Origin: Polytrichum commune
Taxonomy: Eukaryota > Streptophyta > Polytrichopsida > Polytrichales > Polytrichaceae
Assembly (NCBI GenBank): GCA_950295325.1
Contig: OX485806.1
Location: forward strand, 13,020,001 to 13,084,000
DNA length: 64,000 bases
Direction of reading: 5' to 3'
The position numbers and the translations under genes are program-made. Below the pieces are notes generated by a model. It saw only the letters and a list, made by a program, of their open reading frames with translations. It ran no database searches and had not been told where the DNA came from. This document shows positions 32,493 through 45,300 of this stretch, in pieces. Positions within the stretch are counted from its first letter, which is position 1; the number at the start of each line of letters is the position of its first letter.

Positions 32493-34446
32493 TGTCGCAA
32501 CCCTTGCTAGGTCCCTTAATAATCTTGCCAATTTTCAATTCTAGCAAAGGTTACGAGTCGCTAACCCTTCGCATTCCACCATGCTAATGGTTAGCTCCTC
32601 TTACCCCGGACCAATAGTTCATAGGAGGGAACCAACCCTCCTACTTTGCTTTCGGGACTCACCCTGTCGTGCACCTCTCCATGAGGAGTGCCCGAAACAC
32701 CATGGGCACAAGGGGGACCCCGGAGTGACACCCGGGACTTGTGGCGCCGTTGGTGAGAGGGCCCAAGTGATCCTAGTGTGGGTGAGGGCCCCGGGCGTTG
32801 GGAACGCCTCCCACCCACAAAGACTAGGAGGCATGAGGGTGAGGCTATGAGCTTTGCGTAGCTCATGGCGTGGTGATTCTAGAATGCTCAAGATCACCTC
32901 AATCGGAGGTGTGAGCTAGGAGTTATGGCCATTTGAGTGGGGTGCTGTCCCGGGACAGCGCCCTGGTACAGCAGTGCCTGGGAGTGATTCCCGGGACTGC
33001 CAAGGTTCAAACAGGCATAACTTCCTCAAGACTTGCTCGAATGGGGCAAGTGAGGAGTCCATCGGCATCTACGTGAAGCGTAGATGAGGATGGAGTGGTT
33101 GGTTGTTATGATCAGACATCATACAAGGAAGTTATGATGGTCTGAAGCTGCTGGGGGGGGTTCTAGGCCCAGCAGCTAAAGGAAAAAGTCCACTTGGCCC
33201 CAACTCTTGGTAGAGAGACAAGAGGTTGGTTGGCGGTGGGGTAGGGGCTCCGTGTAGAGTCCTAGAGGCTTATATGGGTGAGGTGGTGTGGCCTCACCCA
33301 CCCGAGGCCGAACGGCAAGGCCTCCATGGGCATTGGCCTATTGTGAGGCCATAGTTGCCTAGTATGGTTCGGGTTGTTGTAGTGTTGCTCCGGCAACGCG
33401 ATGATCAACATAGGATTGGACTTCCATGGATGGAAGTCCACATTGGGGAAATGGGTTACCGATTAAGGGGTGAGTCCCAAAAGCAAAGTAGGAGGGTTGG
33501 TTCCCTCCTATGAACTATTGGTCCGGGGTTAGAGGAGCTAACCATTAGCATGGCGGTATGCGAAGGGTTAGCCACTCGTAACCTTTGCTAGAATTGAAAA
33601 TTGGCAAGATGGTCAAGGGGGGGCTAGCAAGGGTTGCGACACACCCCTTAATCGGTAACCCATTTCCCCAATGTGGACTTCCATCCATGGAAGTCCAATC
33701 CTATGTTGATCATCGCGTTGCCGGAGCAACACTACAACAACCCGAACCATACTAGGCAACTATGGCCTCACAATAGGCCAAAGCCCATGGAGGCCTTGCC
33801 GTTCGGCCTCGGGTGGGTGAGGCCACACCACCTCACCCATATAAGCCTCTAGGACTTCACGCGGGGCCCCTACCCCACCGTCAACCAACCTCTTGTCTCT
33901 CTACCAAGAGTTGGGGCCAAGTGGACATTTTCCTTTAGCTGCTGGGCCTAGAACCCACTAGCAGCTTAAGACCATCATAACTTCCTTGTATGATGTCTGA
34001 TCATAACAACCAACCACTCCATCTTCATCTACGCTTCACGTGGATGCCGATGGACTCCTCACTTGCCCCATTCGGACAAGTATTGAGGACATTATGCCTG
34101 TTTGAACCTTGGCAGTCCCGGGAATCACTCCCAGGCACTGCTGTAGCAGGGCGCTGTCCCGGGACAGCGCCCCACTCAAATGGCCATAACTCCTAGCTCA
34201 CACCTCCGATTGAGGTGTTCTTGAGCTTTCTAGAATCACCACGCCATGAGCTAGGCATAACTCATGGCCTTACCCTTGTGCCTCCCAGTCTTCGTGGGTG
34301 GGAGGCGTTCCCAACGCCCGGGGCCCTCACCCACACTAGGATCACTTGGGCCCTCTCACCAACGGCGCCACAAGTCCCGGGTGTCACTCCGGGGTCCCCC
34401 TTGTGCCCATGGTGTTTCGGGCACTCCTCATGGAGAGGTGCGCGAC
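32493..34446 (-). repeat. W 5' LTR, split by a solo LTR
   Basis: The LTR consists of 32493-32664 and 33647-34446, separated by the inserted solo LTR and its TSD copy. The primer site lies at its left. The TSD of W (GTGGG) follows at 34447-34451. Confidence 0.93.
32665..33641 (+). mobile_element. Solo family-A LTR inside the W 5' LTR
   Basis: A complete 977-bp LTR, in opposite orientation to its host, with a perfect TSD CACCC (32660-32664 and 33642-33646). A solo LTR is what remains when the two LTRs of an element recombine. Confidence 0.95.
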
Positions 34447-35464
34447 AGTGGGAAGGTGGCTTTGTGCTACCAAGGCAAAACATGTTTGTTTTGCGGACAA
34501 ACTATTAGAAATTGGTTTTGTGGCACCAAACCAATTTGTCCCGCGGACGAAATGTTTAAAGTTGGCTTTGCGGACCAAGCCAAGCCAAGTTGCCGAGGAC
34601 CGAATGTAAGACGATGGCATTGTGGCCAAGGCTAGTAGCCTTAAGCCAAGGCCAACTATTTTATATCTTGAGGCTCAAATGAATGGGACAAACGTCTAAT
34701 GGGTTGACAAAGAGGCAAGCCATGCCTTCTTGAGCCCAAAACTCATAAGGGAGTTGGGGCTTGCCGATTGGTAGAGCGGGCAAGCCCACCAAGGTGCGGT
34801 TTGGAAAGGGCAAACCGCATGAGACAAAGGAGGCCGCGATGCATGTAACCTTTCAATGTGGGACATTGGATTTTTGTCAAAATTTCACACCAAGTGAAAT
34901 AGATGAAATGCATGTCATTGTGAAGGCCGCCTACTTTGAAACTCACATGATTGATGTGAGGTGCAAGCCGGTGTGCTTGCGGTGCATTATGATGTGTCAT
35001 AATGGCAAAGAATTGAAGTTCAAATTGACAAGGACTCCTATGGTAGGAGGATCTAAGTTGAATTTGGTCTTAATGGAGCAAATGAAAAATGGCCAACATA
35101 ATGGTCGTGGTTCAATTGGAGCAACTCGATAGAACTTATGGGGAGGCTAGGAAAAATGGGCCTCCCCTAAACCACTTTGGTGGGATGTTGGGGAGATACA
35201 ATGATGTATTCACCAATGTGTTGCCCGAAAGTTACCGCCAAGAAATGAAAATAACTTTGCTCAACAAGATATTGAGTTCTAGAGGTATGTGGTGACAAAG
35301 GAAGTTGGTGACAAACATGAAGAATATCAAGGCCATCCAAAAGGAGAATTGGTCCTTGACTCAAGAAAATGGCTTAGGTCATTTGTTGGCCTAGCCAACT
35401 ACTACCACCACTTCATTCGAGGTTTTTCTAAGGTTGCTAGGACCTTAGTCAATTTGTTGAAAAA

Positions 35465-36115
35465 ATGGCTATCCCAAGAGTGGGATGAGCCTTGTCACCA
35501 AGCCTTTGGGAAGCTCAAGAGCAAGTTCCCTTCACAAGATGTGGTTAAGTTTCCGGGTTTTCATAAGCATTTTGAGGTGCACATGGAGGCGAGTGACTTT
35601 ACCATTGGCGGATGTTGATCCAAGATGGATGCCCATTGCATATGGGAGTAGTAAGCTTAAAGGTTGTCAAACCTTGTGCGACCTATGAAAGAAATGGCTA
35701 TCTCGAGAGTGGGATGAGCCTTGCCCCAAAGTCTTTGGGGAGCTTAATACAAAATTGTCTTTGACGCCCGTGCTCAAGTTCGCGGAGCTTGACAAAGCTT
35801 TTGAGGTGCATACGGGGGTGAATGACTTTGCCAATGGCGGATTGTTGATGTAAGATGGATGGCCATTGCATATGGGAGCATGAAGCTCGATGGTTGTCCG
35901 ACTTGTGAAAGAAATGGCTATCCCAAGAGTGGGACTAGCCTTGTCACCAAGTCTTTGGGGAGCTTAAGAGCAAGTTCTCTTCGCCGCCCGTGCTCAAGTT
36001 CGCGGAGCTTGACATACCTTTTGAGGTGCATACGGGGGTGAATGACTTTGCCAATGGCGGATTGTTAATGTAAGATGGATGGCCTTTGCATATGGGGGCT
36101 TGAGGCTCGATGGTT
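35465..36115 (+). repeat. Tandem ~225-bp pol units (RT-RNase H connection) in V
   Basis: Three units begin near 35465, 35694 and 35914 (spacing 229 and 220 bp). Each encodes a block of the KKWLSQEWDEPCHQ type, then FGELKSKF, PVLKFAELDKPFEVHTG, SDF and a PIAYGS-like stretch. In ordinary gypsy elements this connection between RT thumb and RNase H occurs once. The same array has 4 units in W, 2 in X2, 3 in Q and 3 in Z. The coding frames are broken. Confidence 0.85.
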
Positions 36116-36982
36116 GTCAAAGAAGACAACCAACTCATGACAAAGAACTTCTTTGCCGTAGTGCATTGGTTGAAGATGTGGCGACACTATTTGGGGTCGC
36201 ACAAAGCAAAGGTCTACATGGACAATGTGTCCTAAAAGTATTTTAACATATACAAGCGCAAGTGAGCGCCAAGTCATTGCGGTGGCATGATAGTTTGGCG
36301 CTTATGAAGGTGGATTTGATCCACAAACCGGACCATGGAAATGTGGTGCCGGATGCGCTAAGTAGACCGGATGAGTTCCAAGCAATGAGAACCATCCAAA
36401 CCTTGTGGCTAATGTGTGCCGGCGAAGGAAACTTGTGATGCAAGATACGGGAGGGGTAAATTAACTACCCCGAGGCACAAAAGCTTTTAGGTGAGCTTCG
36501 CAAGAGCAAGGTGCTCAAAGAGGTTAAGTTGGTGGACGGATTGTTCAAGTGCAAGCAAAGTCGGGTGTATATGCCTCAAGGCAAGTTGAGGCTATCGGTT
36601 TTGAAGGAAAAATGTGATAGTCCTATTGCCGGCCATAGAGGAGAAAGAAAAAACCGCCATAGAATGTGTCATGGAGGTACCATTGGCGGTGCATAAAGGA
36701 AGATATAGCCCACATTGTGAAGGCTTGAATCAAAGTGCAAAGTGAACCGAGCCTCTTACCAAAAGCAAGGCGGCTTCTTGCAACCGTTGCCTATCCCGTT
36801 GGCGCCATGGCATGGTATGTGCATGGACTTGATCACAAGTTTCCCGGAGTCACATGGGTATGATGCCATCTTGTTGATGGTAGAGCGGTTTGCCAAGTTG
36901 GCACACATGGTGCCGATTGTGGGAACCGCCACAGCGTTGGAGACCGCATAGTCTTTTCTCAAAGGATGGTTGAGGCACCACG

Positions 36983-39900
36983 TGTCGCGCACCTCTCCAT
37001 GAGGAGTGATCAACATAGGATTGGACTTCCATGGATGGAAGTCCACATTGGGGAAATGGGTTACCCATTAAGGGGTGAGTCCTGAAAGCAAAGTAGGAGG
37101 GTTGGTTCCCTCCTATGAACTATTGGTCCGGGGTTAGAGGAGCTAACCATTAGCATGGCGGTATGCGAAGAGTTAGCCACTCGTAACCTTTGCTAGAATT
37201 GAAAATTGGCAAGATTGTTAAGGGACCTAACAAGGGTTGCGACACTTGGTATGAGAGCAGGGTTCCAAGTTTTGAGCTCGCACTTTGAGGGAAACATGGC
37301 TATCAAAAATGCGGGTTATGATGGTGAGCCCGGGGTTTCCAAAAGGTTGTGAGGCTCAAATTGGAACAAGGATCATGTGCAAGTGGAATTTGACCATACC
37401 ATTGGTTCTAATGACAATGGTGGGCATGAAGGTGGATTTGGTAAGGAAAATGGAGGAGTGCTTTGAAAAGGGCTCCCTCAAACCTCAAAAAACATTTGGG
37501 GCTTAGAATACCGAAAGCACCCAAAACCTTGGAGGGCATTAATGTTGGATTGAAATTCCAATTCGAAATGCTTGGAAAGTATTGATGTTGGAATGAATTT
37601 GGTGGAAATCAGGCGTCCGGGCCTCTTAAGGCGTATATGCGCGAATTTCACACCCAAATGAATTGTACATCTTAGATGAACGAGTTTTTTAAGAAATACA
37701 TCGTTCTAGGTGGGCTTCAAAAGCGGGTGGTGAATACCAAGTTCAAATTTCCAAAAGTTTATTGAGGTTGTGGCGGGGATCATCAAAATTGCCACGAGCA
37801 TTAAGGCCGATGACCCCAATAAGAAATTTGGCGGTGCCTTACAACAATGGACGTTGAGGGGAGATAGGTACCACGCCAAATAATTCTTGTGCCGCGGACC
37901 GAATGTAAGACGATGGCATTGTGGCCAAGGCTAGTAGCCTTAAGCCGAGGCCAAGTCTTTTGTACCTTGAGGCTCAAATGAATGGGAGAAATGTCTCATG
38001 GGTTGACAAAGAGGCAAGCCATTCCTTCTTGAGCCCAAAATTGACAAGGGAGTTGGGGGTAGCCGATTGATAGAGCGGGCAAGCCCACCAAGGTCCGGTT
38101 TGGAAAGGGCGAACCGCATGAGACAAAGGAGGCCGCGATGCATTTAACCTTTCAATGTGGGACATTGGATTTTTGTCAAAATTTCACACCATGTGAAATA
38201 GATGAAATGCATGTCATTGTGAAGGCCGCCTTCTTTGAAACTCATATGATAGATGTGAGGTACAAGCCGGTGTGCTTGCGGTGCATTATGATGTGTCATA
38301 ATGGCAAAGAATTGAAGTTCAAATTCACAAGGACTCCTATGGTAGGAGGACCCAAGTTGAATTTGGTCTTAATGGACCAAATGAAACATAGAAAACATAA
38401 TGGTTGTGGTTCAATTGGAACAACTCCAAGGAACTCATGGGGAGGCTAGGAAAGATGGGCCTCCCCCAAACAACATTGGTGTGATGTTGGTGAGATACAA
38501 GGATGTATTCACCAATGTGTTGCCCAAAAAAAAATTGCCGCCAAGGAGTGAAAAATAACTTTGCTCAACGAGAGATTGAGTTCTTGAGGTATGTGGTGAC
38601 AAAGGAAGTTGGTGGACGAACATGAAGAATGTCAAGGCAATCCAAAAGGAGAATTGACCCTTGATTCAAAAGGGCTTAGGTCATTTGTTGGCCTAGCCAA
38701 TTAGTACCACAACTTCATTCGAGAGTTTTCTAAGGTTCCTAGGACCTTATTCAACTTATTGAGGAAAATGGCTATCCCAAGAGTGGGATGAGCCTTGTCA
38801 CCAAGCCTTTGGGGGGCTCAAAAACAAGTTCTCTTCGCCGCCCGTGCTTAAGTTCGCGGACTTTAACAAACCTTTTGAGGTGCATATGGGGGCGAGTAAT
38901 TTTACAATTGGCGGATGTTGATCCGAGATGGATGCCCATTGCATATGGGAGCATTAAGCTTAATGGTTGTCGAACCTAGTGCGATTTGTGAAAGAATGGG
39001 CTATCTCAAAAGTGGGATGAGCCTTGTCCCCAAGTCTTTGGGGAGCTTAATACAAAGTTGTCTTTGCCACCCGTGTTCAAGTTCGCGGAGCTTGACAAAC
39101 CTTTTGAGGTGCATACGGGGGGGGGGGGGCGAGTGACTTTGCCATTGGCGGATGGTTAACGTAAGATGGATGGCCATTGCATATGAGAGTGTTAAGCTTG
39201 ATGGTTATCCGACCTTATCCGACTTGTGGAAGAATTGGCTATCCCAAGAGTGGGAGGAGCCTTGCCACCAAGTCTTTGGGGAGCTTGAGAGCAAGTTCTC
39301 TTAGACGCCCGTGCTCAAGTTCGCGGAGCTTGACAAACCTTTTGAGGTGCATACGGGGGTGAATGACTTTGCCAATGGCGGATTGTTGATTTAAGATGGA
39401 TGGCCATTGCATATGGGAGCATGAAGCTCGATGGTTATCAAAGAAGACAACCAACTCATGCCAAAGAACTTCTTTGCCGTAGTGCATTGCTTGAAGATGT
39501 GGCGACACTCTTTGGGGTCGCACAAAGCAAAGATCTACATGGACAATGTGTCCTAAAAGAATTTTGAGCACGCGCCATCACCTTGTCCCCGAGCAAGAGC
39601 AAAGTGGGAACCGAGTCGGGCGGGACTTGGCATCACCCCCGTGCGATCGAGGCGTGGCTTAACAATGGAAAGCCATCTCGGAGTTGCAACCGAGACAACT
39701 TAGTGGAAGCGTTGAGGTCTCGCCTAGATGTGTCACGTTAGGCTAGTGGAGCCTAACGGGGGAGGCCCCAAAGGAGGGGCAACCCAAGTGAGTCCCAAAG
39801 TAGGTGGGTCTAGTGTAGGTTAGGTCCTTGGAGGAGAGATCCAAGGTCGCTAACGGACCACCTAGGAACGACACCTTTGGGACTATGCCAAATTTGAAGA

Positions 39901-41000
39901 TGCATTGTGGGGGTCGCGCCCTAAGGTAAACACAATGCCGCACCATAGAGGATGGCAACTTGAGAATTGGTGTGCCGACTACGAGTATAGTCGATGAGGG
40001 CATCGACTCCGTTTGGTGGGGGTGAGTGTCGCGCACCTCTCCATGAGGAGTGCCCGAAACACCATGGGCACAAGGGGGACCCCGGAGTGACACCCGGGAC
40101 TTGTGGCGCCGTTGGTGAGAGGGCCCAAGTGATCCTAGTGTGGGTGAGGGCCCCGGGCGTTGGGAACGCCTCCCACCCACGAAGACTGGGAGGCACAAGG
40201 GTAAGGCCATGAGCTATGCGTAGCTCATGGTGTGGTGATTCTAGAAAGCTCAAGAACACCTCAATCGGAGGTGTGAGCTAGGAGTTATGGCCATTTGAGT
40301 GGGGCGCTGTCCCGGGACAGCGCCCTGGTACAGCAGTGCCTGGGAGTGATTCCCGGGACTGCCAAGGTTCAAACACGCATAACTTCCTCAAGACTTGCCC
40401 GAATGGGGCAAGTGAGGAGTCCATCGGCATCTACGTGAAGCGTAGATGAGGATGGAGTGGTTGGTTGTTATGATCAGACATCATACAAGGAAGTTATGAT
40501 GGTCTGAAGCTGCTGGGGGGGTTCTAGGCCCAGCAGCTAAGGGAAAATGTCCACTTGGCCCCAACTCTTGGTAGAGAGACAAGAGGTTGGTTGGCGGTGG
40601 GGTAGGGGCTCCGTGTAGAGTCCTAGAGGCTTATATGGGTGAGGTGGTGTGGCCTCACCCACCCGAGGCCAAACGGCAAGGCGTCCATGGGCATTGGCCC
40701 ATTGTGAGGCCATAGTTGCCTAGTATGGTTCGGGTTGTTGTAGTGTTGCTCCGGCAATGCGATGATCAACATAGGATTGGGCTTCCATGGATGGAAGTCC
40801 ACATCTAAGGAATGGTTACCGATTAAGGGGTGAGTCCCAAAAGCAAAGTAGGAGGGTTGGTTCCCTCCTATGAACTATAAGGTCCGGGGTAGGAGGAGCT
40901 AACCATTAGCATGGCGGAATGCGAATGGTTAGCGCTCGTAACCTTTGCTAGAATTGAAAATTGGCAAGATTGTCAAGGGGGCTTAGCAAGGGTTGCGACA
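36983..41000 (+). mobile_element. Element Q: shortened family-A copy
   Basis: Q begins with a 5' LTR reduced to 262 bp (36983-37244), the primer site, leader (to ~37940), a protease-like block (38138-38450), connection units (markers near 38769, 38994 and 39234) and part of RNase H to 39565. After that comes the family's 3' untranslated region, the polypurine tract and a full LTR (40027-41000). Integrase and chromodomain are not present. The flanks do not match as a TSD. It is broken and internally shortened. Confidence 0.85.
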
Positions 41001-42375
41001 CTTGGCATCACCCGCGTGCGATCGAGGCGTGGCTTAACAATGGAAAGTCATCTCGGAGTTGCAACCGAGACAACTTAGTGGAAGCGTTGAGGTCTCGCCT
41101 AGATGTGTCATGTTAGGCTAGAGGAGCCTAACGGGGGAGGCCCCAAAGGAGGGGCAACCCAAGTGAGTCCTAAAGTAGGTGGGTCTAGTATAGGTTAGGT
41201 CCTTGGATGAGAGATCCAAGGTCGCTAACGGACCACCTAGGAACGACACCTTTGGGACTATGCCAAATTTGAAGATGCATTGTGGGGGTCGCGCCCTAAG
41301 GTAAACACAATGCCGCACCATAGAGGATGGCAACTTGAGAATTGGTGTGCCGACTACGAGTATAGTCGATGAGGGCATCGACTCCGTTTGGTGGGGGTGA
41401 GTGTCGCGTACCTCTCCATGAGGAGTGGCCGAAACACCATGGGCACAATGGGGACCCCGGAGTGACACCCGGGACTTGTGGCGCCGTTGGTGAGAGGGCC
41501 CAAGTGATCCTAGTGTGGGTGAGGGCCCCGGGCGTTGGGAACGCCTCCCACCCACGAAGACTGGGAGGCACAAGGGTAAGGCCATGAGCTATGCGTAGCT
41601 CATGGCGTGGTGATTCTAGAAAGCTCAAGAACACCTCAATCGGAGGTGTGAGCTAGGAGTTATGGCCATTTGAGTGGGGCGCTGTCCCGGGACAGCGCCC
41701 TGTTACAGCAGTGCCTGGGAGTGATTCCCGGGACTGCCAAGGTTCAAACAGGCATAACGTCCTCAATACTTGTCCGAATGGGGCAAGTGAGGAGTCCATC
41801 GGCATCTACGTGAAGCGTAGATGAAGATGGAGTGGTTGGTTGTTATGATCAGACATCATACAAGGAAGTTATGATGGTCTGAAGCTGCTAGTGGGTTCTA
41901 GGCCCAGCAGCTAAAGGAAAATGTCCACTTGGCCCCAACTCTTGGTAGAGAGACAAGAGGTTGGTTGACGGTGGGGTAGGGGCCCCGCGTGAAGTCCTAG
42001 AGGCTTATATGGGTGAGGTGGTGTGGCCTCACCCACCCGAGGCCGAACGGCACGGCCTCCATGGGCATTGGCCCATTGTGAGGCCATAGTTGCCTAGTAT
42101 GGTTCGGGTTGTTGTAGTGTTGCCCCGGCAACGCGATGATCAACATAGGATTGGACTTCCATGGATGGAAGTCCACATTGGGGAAATGGGTTACCGATTA
42201 AGGGGTGAGTCCCGAAAGCAAAGTAGGAGGGTTGGTTCCCTCCTATGAACTATTGGTCCGGGGTAAGAGGAGCTATCCATTAGCATGGCGGAATGCTAAG
42301 GGTTAGCCACTCGTAACCTTTGCTAGAATTCAAAATAACCAAGATGGTCAAGGGGGGCTAGCAAGGGTTGCGACA
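40027..42375 (+). mobile_element. Element R: LTR, 401 bp, LTR
   Basis: Two full 974-bp LTRs (40027-41000, 41402-42375) enclose only 401 bp of family-A 3' untranslated region with its polypurine tract. The first LTR is shared with Q, so the three LTRs form a tandem array. At the left inner junction the sequence CTTGGCATCA resembles the start of the primer site (CTTGGTATCA). Confidence 0.85.
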
Positions 42376-45300
42376 TTGATGTCCTCATCAATGCCTACGC
42401 TTCATTTCATTGGAGTGTCTAGCCTTAGTTTCTTCAAAGTGCTTCACCAATTCATTGGTGTTCACCATGTCTCTTGCCGCCACCCAAGCGGTTTCTTTCT
42501 CATGGTATCCTCACCATTTCACCAAGTACTCCTTTGTACATTTTCTTTCCTTTTCACTTGGGCTTCCTACACTTGAGGATGCCCTCCTACCTCATGTTCC
42601 AAATGACCTCCACAAGGTCGGGACGTGGCCTAACCACTTGCTTGTGTTCGGGCCACAAGGTGTCGTCCTAAAATGACTTTCGTAATGAGACATGAAATGT
42701 CGGATGCACTTTGATCTCAGGCGGTAATTCCAACTTATACATGTCCTTGAACACTTGTTCCACAATGGAAAACGAAGCTCCAATTTTGGACATGAACTTT
42801 TGGAGTAAGGCCTTTGGGCAAGGTGAAGGTGTCCACATTCAACAACGCCTTTTGGCCCACCTCATTCTCCACTTCGCGTCTTCCGGCATTGATTTGCAGT
42901 CCGTAGCACCTTCGGGCTTTGTCCACCAACAACTTGGTCATCTCCAAGACTTGTCTACCATCCTTGGCCAAGTCCTCACCATCTTGGTTGAACTCTAGTG
43001 TTGAATGTGCCCCCTCGAGAGCTAGGTTAATAGGTTGGAGCGCATCCACTCCATAAGCCACCACGAAAGACCACCCCTTGGTAGCCAAGTGCGTGGCTAC
43101 ATTGCAATTACACTCCGCTCGACCCACATAGTCCGCCCAATCTCCTTGGTCCGCCCCCACCAAGTTCCTCAAGTATTGCTTCAAGACTCCATTCACATGC
43201 TCCGCTTTCCATTCATTTGGGAATGCACGGCCGTGCTAAACCTTAGTTTCAATACAACCTCCTTAGAGAAATGCATTGAAAATGCACTTGTGAACTTTGG
43301 ATCTTGATCCCACACAATCACTCTTGGCAACCCGTGGTGCCTCAACCATCCTTTGAGAAAAGGCTATGCGGTCTCCAACGCGGTGGCGGTTCCCACAATC
43401 GGCACCATGTGTGCCAACTTGGCAAACCGCTCTACCATCAACAAGATGGCATCATACCCATGTGACTCCGGCAAACTTGTGATCAAGTCCATGCACATAC
43501 TATGCCATGGCGCCGACGGGATAGGCAACGGTTGCAAGAAACCGCCTTGCTTTTGATAAGAGGCTCGGTTCACTTTGCACTTTGATTCAAGCCTCCACAA
43601 AGTGGGCTATATCTTCCTTTATGCACCGCCAATGGTACCTCTTTGACACCATTCTATGGCGGTTTTTTCTTTCTCCTCTATGGCCGGCAATAGGACTATC
43701 ATATTCCTCCTTCAAAACCGATAGCCTCAACTTGCCTTGTGGCACATATACCCGACTTTGTTTGCACTTGAACAATCCGTCCACCAACTTAACCTCTTTG
43801 AGCACCTTGCTCTTGCGAAGTTCACCTAAAAGCTTTTGTGCTTTGGGGTAGTTAATTTACCCCTCCCGTATCTTGCATCACAAGTTTCCTTCGCCGGCAC
43901 ACATTAGCCACAAGGTTTGGATGGTTCTCATTGCTTGGAACTCTTCCGGTCTACTTCGCGCATCCGGCACCACATTTCCACGGTCCGGTTTGTGGATCAA
44001 ATCCACCTTTATAAGCGCCAAACTATCATGCCACCGCAATGACTTGGCGTTCACTTGCGATTGAATGTCAAAATTCTTTTAGAACACATTGTCCATGTAG
44101 ACCTTTGATTTGTGCGACCCCAAATAGTGTCGCCACATCTTCAAGCAATGCACTACGGCAAAGAAGTTCTTTGTCATGAGTTGGTTGTCTTCTTTGACAA
44201 CCATCGAGCTTCATGCTCGCATATGCAATGGCCATCCATCTTACATTAACAATCCATCATTGGCAAAGTCATTCACCCCCGTATGCACCCCTCAAAAGGT
44301 TTGTCAAGCTCCGCGAACTTGAGCACGGGTGGCGAAGAGAACTTGGTCTTAAGCTCCCCAAAGACTCATGACAAACATCATCCCACTCTTGGGATAGCCA
44401 TTTATTTCACAAGTCGAACCATCGAGCTTCATGCTCTCATATGCAATGGCCATCCATCTTGCATCAACATCCGCCAATGGTAAAGTCACTCGCCCCCCGT
44501 ACGCACCTCAAAAGGTTTTTCAAGCTCTGCAAACTTGAACACGGGTGGTAAAGAGGAACTTGGTCTTAAGCTCCTCAAAGACTTGGTGGCAAGGCTCATC
44601 CCACTCTTGGGATAGCCATTTCTTGCACAAGTTGGACAAGCTTCTACAACCATGGAGCTTAATGCTCCCATAAGCAATGGTCCTCCATCTTGGATCAACA
44701 TCCGCCAATGGTAAAGTCCTTCGCCTTCATGTGCACCTCAACATGCTCATGAAAACCCGAAACTTAACCACATCTTGTGAAAAGAACTTGTTTTTGAGCC
44801 CCCCAAAGGCTTGGTGACAAGGCTCATCCCACTCTTGGGATAGCCATTTTTTCCAACATGTTGACTAAGGTTCTAGCAACCTTAGAAAAACCATGAATGA
44901 AGTGGTGGTAGTAGTTGGTTAGGCCAACAAATGACCTAAGCCCTTTTCTTGAATCAAGGGCCAATTCTTTTCTTGGATTGCCTTGACATTCTTCATGTTC
45001 GTCCACCAACTTCCTTTGTCACCACATACCTCAAGAACTCAATCTCTCGTTGAACAAAGTTATTTTTCAGTCCTTGGCGGTAACTTTTTGGGCAACACAT
45101 TGGTGAATACATCCTTGTATCTCACCAACATCCCACCAAGGTGATTTGGAGGAGGCCCATCTTTCCTAGCCTCTCCATACATTCCTTGGAGTTGGTCCAA
45201 TGGAACCACGACCATTATGTTTTCTATTTTTCAGTTGGTCCATTAAGACCAAATTCAACTTAGGTCCTCCTACCATAGGAGTCCTTGTCAATTTGAACTT

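Larger units (their letters stand above)
8716..34446 (-). mobile_element. Element W: family-A gypsy with three nested insertions
   Basis: W runs on the minus strand and is inserted in V with a perfect 5-bp TSD, GTGGG. From its 5' end on the right it has the 5' LTR (32493-34446, interrupted by a solo LTR), leader, protease-like block and connection units (30073-32492). After X2 come further connection, RNase H and integrase (21794-23242). After G come the integrase end and chromodomain (9793-10775) and the 3' LTR (8716-9688). Its usual 3' untranslated region and polypurine tract are replaced by a 104-bp foreign patch. Its two LTRs differ at only about eight places by eye. The coding part is broken by many interruptions. 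Confidence 0.92.
6982..36982 (+). mobile_element. Element V: family-A gypsy, split by W
   Basis: V is a plus-strand chromodomain-type Ty3/gypsy copy. Its pieces are the 5' LTR (6982-7954), the primer site and leader (7955-8715), and then, after the W insertion, 34452-36982. The second piece holds the end of the leader repeats, a protease-like block (about 34840-35130), the RT-RNase H connection in three tandem units (35465-36115), RNase H, the integrase zinc module (about 36480-36720) and the start of the integrase core. It ends abruptly at 36982, where element Q begins, and its own 3' LTR is not found. The copy is broken, with many interruptions. The TSD of W (GTGGG at 8711-8715 and 34447-34451) proves that the two pieces were once one. 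Confidence 0.9.
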
